From positions 6,336,501-6,400,500 of the forward strand of contig CANUEZ040000113.1 of the NCBI GenBank assembly GCA_948099385.1: a stretch of DNA of 64,000 bases. Direction: 5' to 3'. Position numbers and translations under genes: made by a program. Below, in pieces: positions 56,805 through 64,000 of the stretch; the first letter of the stretch is position 1, and every line of letters starts with the position of its first letter. The DNA comes from Fasciola hepatica (lineage: Eukaryota > Platyhelminthes > Trematoda > Plagiorchiida > Fasciolidae). Below the pieces are notes generated by a model. The model had not been told where the DNA came from. It saw only the letters and a program-made list of their open reading frames with translations, and did no database searches.

Positions 56805-59010
56805 GTGGTTCACTGCGCATTCCCTCATTCCCCGTCGCCACGTCATCTGTTGACCTCCACGTGGCTTCTTCCACTCACGAGGAACAATGGAAAACTAGAC
56901 ACGGTATGGCAGACGTGTGTATGCCACACGTAACACGTGTCTCAACCAACGAAGTTTACTGAGCTGGATACGCTGTGACAGAACATTTTCTGAACTAGTA
57001 CCCAATACCTGACATCTGACTTCAGCATTGCTCACTCGGTCATTTCATCCAGTCTTAGAGATACTACGCAAACATCGATCGTAGAAAACCTCAAGACGAC
57101 GAACATCTTTCGCACACAAACTCCATGTCTCTCAACTATACAACAGGAATGGGCGCACCGCAGCACAAAACACGATCTTTCAACTCCAACCAAATATCAG
57201 GGCGCAACCACAAGTGCTTCAGTCCAGCGTACGCCACTCGAGCCTTGGATATACGCGTGCTCATCTCTACTACCGTGCTCCCATGCGTCGTCACGCTGCT
57301 GCCGATGCAACCGAAGCGGTCGACAACTGTTAGCTTCTCCCCATCGAGTATCAAGCTCGGAACCGATGTCCAGTCTTGCAACACCATTTTACACTTTGGA
57401 GGTGCAAAGCGCATGCCGAATGCAGTTAAAGCTCTTGCGAGTCTATCTAGTGCACGTTTGGCATGTCCCATGAATTCGAACAAGCAAACAAGGTCGTCGG
57501 CATAATCTAGGTCACACAGGCTTTCACTATTTCCTAGTTTGATGCCCGCATCCTAAAGATTTCCTAAGGCATTCTCCATTACCTCGTCGATGACAAAGTT
57601 AAACAGAAATAGCGAAATGGGACATCATTTTCGAACACAGTTGGTCGTTTCGAACGGACTTGCTAGTTCATCATAAACCCTTAGGCGGCCAGGAGTATGA
57701 GAGTACAGTATTCTCAGTAGATTCATGAACTTCTGTGGTAAACCTTTTCGGTGAAGAGTACTGAATAGCACCGTTCGATCAACTGAATTGAAGGTGCATT
57801 TCAAGTGGAGGGAAACCATTATTGTCGGTCGACGGTGTGTGTGTATGACGCGCTACAAGTAACCGACGAGGAGTAAAAACCCGGCCGATGCATTCTCGAC
57901 CTGGGCGGAATCCAGCCTGTTGTTCGCGAACGTTCCTGTCGCGAGTCGGTGTCAGACTAATATCTTGGTGACTATCGGAATCAAGCTAATCCCACGATGA
58001 TTACTACAGTCATTGCATATTCCTCTGTTGAAGATGGGTATAATCAATGACACCCCATACTAACGGAATACGCTCCTCGTTCTAAATGTCACGGAGCAAA
58101 GTGATGTTATCGAAGCATTTCCCTCCGGTTCTTTTCAAACTGGAGAGAGTCCGTCGGGACCAGCCGATTCCCCACGCTCTAGTAATCGAATGCTTATGGG
58201 AGTTCAAGTGATACTACCCAACGTTGCTGGCGTCGAAGTACCTACATTAGCGCACCACCAGCTAAACTGCCTCCTGAAGTATTCGGCCCAACGACCGAGC
58301 CTTTGCTGTTTACCATGAATAGGCTCTCCATCTCCATCGCAAACGGTTTCGCAGACCGGGGTTCGCCGTCCACAAGTGTCGCGAATAAGTTTGAACAGTC
58401 TCTGACTTACCTAAAGCAGCTGCTACTCCGATTTCTTCGGCTACTTTAACCCATCAGATTTTGGTGATTCTTCTTAAGGATTTTTGTGAGTTGGCTTTGT
58501 AGATGTCTTCGTATCTTAATCATCTCCCTACAGCTCGAGAGCTGGTCTTTTTGCTCCGTTAGACTTAGCGATTTTTGAGAAATCGAACGTTTTTGATGGA
58601 CATCGGATCCAGGACCGCAGATGAAACCTAGTGCCATGTGCATAGCCCGTTCGATACGGGCCCATTGCTCGTCTACATTACTGTTCATTGTAGATCCTAG
58701 GTCATGTGATAACTTCTGCTCATTACTAGTGTGAACTTCTGGATCAGGCAAACGTTGTACGGCTAATCGGGTTTGCGGTTTGCGTCGATCATCATGGAGC
58801 TGGAGAGATGATCGTATTAAAACTAATATATAATCCGACTCTACCGGCATATACCACTAGGATCTACGATTCTGGACAGAACCGCGCCACCGGTAGCTTA
58901 CTACAATATGATCGATTTGGATCAGAGTACTTGTAGAGTTAGAGCGCCATGTCGCTGTGCGACGCCAGCTGTGTCAGAAATTCGTAACAGATAGGAACAA
59001 CCAACTGTCC
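56805..59010 (-). mobile_element. LINE (RTE-like), minus strand, near complete but inactive
   Basis: Minus strand 5' to 3': the endonuclease end QIDHIVVSYRWRGSVQNRRS (58,930-58,860) and PVESDY, where the usual SDH has become SDY (58,850); the linker (58,846-58,446); and RT motif A HLKCTFNSVDR (57,812 on), in which both motif Asp residues are replaced (His and Asn). Motif B is broken. LCDLDYADDLVCLFEFMGH follows, with an intact YADD at 57,493-57,504, then RALDRLARALTAFGMRFAP and KLTVVDRFGCIGSSVTTHG (57,450-57,280). The tail ends at MTWRRG-like residues near 56,810, where it is cut by the junction with the plus-strand fragment. Plus-strand frames here are antisense. Confidence 0.75.
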
Positions 59011-59639
59011 GATTGTCAGAGGTGGTTGGGGACAGAAGACAAAGGTTGAATAAAAGAGAATGACCTCTGAGCAGTAGCCCACTTATCACTACCCACCCCG
59101 CTCAATGCAATGGGCAGTGCGGTCCAGATTATCCTGCGCGACGACCGATGCAGTATGGAATTCTTTGTATTAGTGCAGTTCACGAGAGATGTTGGACGGG
59201 TTCTGCTAGGGTGTCCAGCCACAAAGCAGGAGAACGATTAGGGTTCTCAGCCACAGCCTTTGGTTCTAACAAGATCCTGTCCGCAAGGCGGCGGGGTGGT
59301 TAAGCGGAAGCCCATTTGCCTGAAATAATTATTCTTCTACTGGTTTCACCGACTAAGTTGCCAGCTCAAATCGACCCCCAAACTAGAGGACCAGAAGACT
59401 GCTTCATCATTCCTCTACCCATTGACCTTCCAGGTATGACTGAATCTTCGGTATGAGGTAAGCCATCCTGTATAGCTCGTCGGGTCGCTGAGGCGCGGGA
59501 GCCGTCACACCACGTCAAGGTGTAGTCATCCACAAATGAATCACAACTGCGATTTCTGCAGGCTCGTTGTTCGTTGAGTTGGCAGTGACCCAGACACGAT
59601 TAACTAACAGTATCCATTCACATTCCTGGTGCTTCAGAT
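59011..59639. other. no clear gene; tRNA-like head near 59.29 kb
   Basis: 59,016-59,222 may still be decayed endonuclease of the minus-strand LINE, but motifs are not readable. GGGGTGGTTAAGCGG at 59,292-59,306 is A-box-like, suggesting a SINE relic without a clear B box. Confidence 0.35.
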
Positions 59640-59800
59640 TAGACCGTAGTGAAGATATAAGAACGGAGTTTACAAGTATGAAGACGAGCGGGCAGAGGAG
59701 AATCGAGTACGTATGCCTGATGGGTGGCAACAACCGCGAAACTGGTCGTGTGCTTTCGGGGTAATTTTGTCCACCCACTTACATACTATATGATATCAAT
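59640..59800 (+). ncRNA. hammerhead ribozyme-like motif C in interspersed repeat
   Basis: CTGATGG is at 59,717-59,723 (last core base G instead of A). Stem II GTGG/CCGC around CAACAA is fully paired. GAAAC is at 59,738-59,742, the short stem III has a TG loop, and GTC gives a predicted cleavage after C59,747. Stem I is the best of the four: GTATGC before the core pairs through all six positions (with G-U pairs) with GTGTGC after the site, then CGA/TCG forms an outer helix. The A to G change in CTGATGA would probably impair cleavage. Confidence 0.7.
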
Positions 59801-62009
59801 ATGACATATACACCACCAGAAATAAATATAGTTCACTGTCACAAGTGTCTTTAGTGATAATAATCACAACAAAGATACCATAGTACACAGGCTTACCACA
59901 TTTCCGAACGCCATAACGCCGTCCCGCACCATACTAGTGACCGCTTTAAGCTGTGGAAAAGGGACAGAAAAATCAACTGATGAATAAAAACCGGGGTGCA
60001 TGTGAGCCAACACTGATCACGTGCGTATGGGCACAGGAACGTGCACGCGTAAGCCGAATAACCGGCTCGAAACGGTTGTAAATACCCGATCACTTGATGC
60101 ACGAATGTGAACAGAAAGGCCGTTATAGACCTACCTAACTTTCACCCGCGTCTCAGCTTCATTACCCTAACTATTCGCCGTTCGTTGCTGTTATATCAAT
60201 CGCAATTATAAGGATGTCATATGGTCCATGCAACAAACAGTCCGAAACCAATTTGACTTCTCCGTCTTCAGAACAGAAGTGTTTCCAGGGGAAGACCAGT
60301 ATATTATTACTGTATTTCACACTCGTCTGATTTCAGGGTGTGCGAAACAAAACAGTGCAACGGACACATGTGAAATTTCATGATTTGTTTTGTTTGTGGG
60401 CATAATCCTTTTAGATTGCCCAGCACAAGGCAGGTGGTTTTCTTAGGAGTCCACAACCGGAGCTTTTAGCTATCCAAAGCGTGATCCACAGGTTGCAGGG
60501 CGAAGCGTGGGGCCCGTAACCTACTGCAGGCCAATGACTGATTGTTCAGTTCATACGCCCTTCGAATGGGGCAAAACATCTTGGGCGCTCAGTAGATGGC
60601 TTGGAATCAACCACGATCTTTAGGACACTTGTTCGGTAGATCTCACACCTACACTGACCAGTAAATCACAAGTCACGTGAACCTTTATAGCTCTAAACAG
60701 ATTTAATGGCATCGTTTGGAAGTGCATGAGCGTTTTATCGAAGTACCATAAACATTCTCTCTCGCATTGTCTGGTAAAAAAAACCACGTTACCTCTGTTG
60801 TAGTGATGCTTCGTGGATAAATACTGCTTAGAAGTACAATCATTTCTAATACCCGTCGACTGACATGACAAAACAGAACGAAAATCGACTTGATGCGAAT
60901 GCTAAAAGGCGTCCACTTGGAAAGTTTCCAAAACACGAATGGATATCACAGTTGATTTAGCGCCTCATGCACTTTGCCAATTGAGCAATGAGGCCACATA
61001 AGGGAATGGGATATTTTAAGGGAGAAAAGTAATCAAACGGTGCTTCCAAATAAAAGATGAGAACCTTTCTTTGCTTTCAAAAATACGGCACGAACACTTT
61101 GTCAACTAACCTCAATGGGTAGCGAAAACATGTTACAAACAGAACAGAAGATAGAACAGAAATTTGGGCAGGCAGTGACTGAAGTTGATAGCATAGCTAC
61201 TGTCTAATGCAGTTTTTCATAATGGAGGTGTAAACCGAAGTTGAAAGACTGTCTTGATCGTTCTTATGGTAGAATGAATGGCTCGTTGTGCCATACTAAT
61301 TGCGCAATCAACAACCGAAAGTATGGCAAAGTTGATGCACTCCGATTAGAAAAGATCCAGTAGTCTACTAGGCTTTCAGACCAGAAACAATTAATATTAG
61401 ATGGTCGTTATTCACGATCGAACAGTTATACAATACTTATATTTTCTATAATGAATGGAATATCCATAGGATTCCAAAAAAATTCAGCACCTGAGAGATC
61501 AGTTAAAGATAGCATGATGAAGACGGAGAAACTTCATGAAAACGTTAAGACATTCGAAAACAGGTCATCTTTATTCTACGCTAATTCATGAATCCAGATT
61601 AAGGGGTATCGGAAAAATCACAGGGACCCATTGCCACATCAGCGGGAACCAGCAGCCATCACACGTCGGAGACCGATTGTGCAGGCTGATTAGGGAGAGT
61701 ACGCGCATGCCCACTTCCGGTTTAGAGCCAAAATAGAATCACGAGTGGGACCATTTGCTCGTTCGTTCATCGCTCTATGGACAGGAAAAACTTGCACACC
61801 GGTCTTGATAAATTTTATCCACGGTCAGCGAAACGTCGAACGACTATCATCATCAAACAGCGTCGAGCGCTTACAAGTGGCAACTTCACCCGAAAGTTAA
61901 CCTGATTCACGGGTGCGAGTAAAACAAAAAAACTTAAAACAATCATTAGGCGCATAACGCTAGTACTCGTTGCAGAACCATCTGACCGGTTGTCAGCAAC
62001 CATAAAACC
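59801..62009. other. no recognised feature; probably COQ9 intron
   Basis: Downstream of the COQ9 exon on the minus strand, so the last COQ9 exon might lie here, but I could not find it. A minus-strand TTGCTCAATTGGCAAAGTGC at about 60,978-60,997 is A-box-like without a B box. Frames at 60,620-60,936 are unrecognised. Confidence 0.4.
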
Positions 62010-62745
62010 CGTGAGTGGCTTTCGCCAACCTCAGCCGTTTGTGGCGTCGGCGTGACATCAAATTGTCTCTCAAAGGTCGAGTGTACAATCCGGCGATTAG
62101 GCCCGTTCTTTTTTACGGCTCAGAAACATGGCCGTTAAGTGTAGAAGGTCGGCAAAAGCTGTCGGTGTTCGAGCATCGATGTCTCTGTAGCATTGCCCGA
62201 ATATAGCAGAAACACTGTATCGGCAATGCCGTGGTTAGACGTAGGGTGTTGGATACCAGAGGTCAGTCTGCGGATCAAGTACTGAATCTGACCAGGTTGA
62301 TGTGGCTGGGATGTGTGTTACGCATAGCCACCGATAGACTTCCTCGGTGTGTGCTGTTCTCCAAGGCACGTAATAGTTGGAAGGTAGGTCGAGGTGGTCA
62401 GACCATGACATGGCAAAAAGGTATTAAAACCTTGACCAGACGACTTGGCCAAGTAGGATGTGTAAGACTTCCGGGTGGAGGTCCACGTGATCCACCTACG
62501 AAATAGTTGGAAACATTAAATGATATAGGTAGGTGTCGCGACCAGTGGTATAGTTGCATTGGAACTCTTTCTTTGTTTTCGCGATTTCCAGTTATTTCTT
62601 CGTTTCTGGATTTTCTCACTTTATGATCCTATTTATTCTGCCCCCAACTCAGCGATGCTCCGAGATAGAAACCAGAAAACGAGCACAGAGGTGCGAGATT
62701 GGTGGCTGAAACAACTGAGGATAGTTCATAGACTTAGATAAAATC
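62010..62745 (+). mobile_element. LINE (RTE-like) 3' tail, 5'-truncated
   Basis: Two frames give a well-preserved RT tail: SRLWRRRDIKLSLKGRVYNP, FYGSETWPLSVEGRQKLSVF and HRCLCSIARI (62,030-62,206). After a one-base shift follow VVRRRVLDTRGQSADQVLNL, RLMWLGCVLRIATDRLPRC, GGQTMTWQKGIKTLTRRLGQ and RLPGGGPRDPPTK (62,231-62,506). The 3' UTR to about 62,745 matches the window's left-end copy. It sits in the intron next to the COQ9 exon, in the opposite orientation to that gene. Confidence 0.8.
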
Positions 62746-62877
62746 ATAGCTTCTTTCATTTAACAGCCACGCAAGGGCTAGCGAGAATGACCAGATTCAA
62801 AATAAAATGCGGAGACTCGAGCAATCTGTATCAAGAAACAAAAATCATTAATTTCGAGAAAGTCGGCTAACACTCAC

Positions 62878-63027
62878 GTTCATCTGCTTCATCGACCGAA
62901 GATCAGCCAATCGCGAGTGTAAAAACATCCAGGAATCAGCGTGCTCCGGCGATTTATCTTGTAACATGTAGACTTCAGTTAAATTATAGACGTAAGCCAA
63001 TCCGAGGCGTTTTGCATACCACGTCAT
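62878..63027 (-). CDS. COQ9: COQ9 internal exon, ubiquinone biosynthesis
   Basis: On the minus strand a polypyrimidine tract and CAG acceptor (63,030-63,028) precede exactly 50 codons, ending at a donor GTGAGT (62,877 on). The peptide MTWYAKRLGLAYVYNLTEVY, MLQDKSPEHADSWMFLHSRL, ADLRSMKQMN matches the C-terminal part of animal COQ9 (NWYTRR...IYNTTEL.M.QD.SP...DTW.FL..R). COQ9 is a mitochondrial lipid-binding protein of TetR-like fold that assists COQ7 in the hydroxylation step of coenzyme Q synthesis. The signature TTEL reads LTEV here. Upstream exons must lie to the right of the window or be unseen, and the final exon to the left was not found. LINE pieces occupy both flanking introns. The splice sites and lack of stops favour a functional gene. 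Confidence 0.82.
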
Positions 63028-63149
63028 CTGTACAATGGGTGAATAACAGAGAGGAAGAAACACTGATTTGTATTCAGAAGACAATTGCTCGCCCAGAGAA
63101 ATTGTTGCCGATTTGGTCGAAAAAACAGCGATCTAATAAGTGGGACAGA

Positions 63150-63965
<816 letters not shown>

Positions 63966-64000
63966 GGGTTGGGCAAACTCCTATTGCTTTTCGACATTGA

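Noticed and set aside
60965..61000. tRNA gene on the minus strand (TTGCTCAATTGG A box)
   Set aside because: No B box or T arm at the required distance.

Overview
This window looks like intergenic and intronic DNA from a repeat-rich metazoan genome. It is most likely a parasitic flatworm (trematode or cestode): the reverse transcriptase (RT) and endonuclease remnants resemble flatworm APE-type LINEs, and Penelope-like elements with hammerhead ribozymes fit that lineage. The phylum is an inference, and I make no species call. There is no operon structure, and almost all long open frames are pieces of decayed transposons or their antisense shadows.

Only two pieces of ordinary host genes are convincing. 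A single-exon, uninterrupted SYS1 gene (Golgi four-helix membrane protein) lies on the minus strand at 45,277-45,867. One 50-codon COQ9 exon with consensus splice sites lies on the minus strand at 62,878-63,027, flanked by LINE debris. Two further candidate exons (35,872-35,958 and 54,657-54,941) are speculative.

Layout. 1-750: LINE 3' tail. 1.2-7.9 kb: tRNA-derived SINE-like repeats. 8.1-10.7 kb: two Penelope-like (PLE) 3' ends with a hammerhead-ribozyme repeat between them. 14.2-17.2 kb: a LINE leader repeat, then a Ty3/gypsy pol remnant. 17.95-20.2 kb: a minus-strand LINE whose 5' half lies inside a nearly perfect 3,926-bp head-to-tail duplication (19,015-22,940 and 22,941-26,866). 27.0-28.3 kb: a larger PLE remnant with RT and GIY-YIG parts. 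29.4-32 kb: a degenerate LINE. 32-37.2 kb: two more hammerhead repeats, a minus-strand PLE piece, TA microsatellites and SINEs. 38.4-41.6 kb: CR1-like and RTE-like pieces. 41.6-47.4 kb: the least TE-dense stretch, holding SYS1. 47.4-51.06 kb: the best-preserved LINE, with an intact APE endonuclease but an RT that has lost its active-site segment. 52.8-53.6 kb: minus-strand LINE tail. 55-59 kb: two LINE copies in opposite orientation meeting near 56.8 kb. 59.6-59.8 kb: a fourth hammerhead repeat. 62.0-64.0 kb: LINE tail, COQ9 exon, and a LINE leader repeat with a long TA tract.

The most interesting signal is the set of four dispersed hammerhead-ribozyme-like motifs. They keep the catalytic core and show compensatory changes in stems I and II. 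Next in interest are the recent tandem duplication and two LINE endonuclease copies that share a frameshift at about 98% identity over 319 bp and then abruptly diverge.
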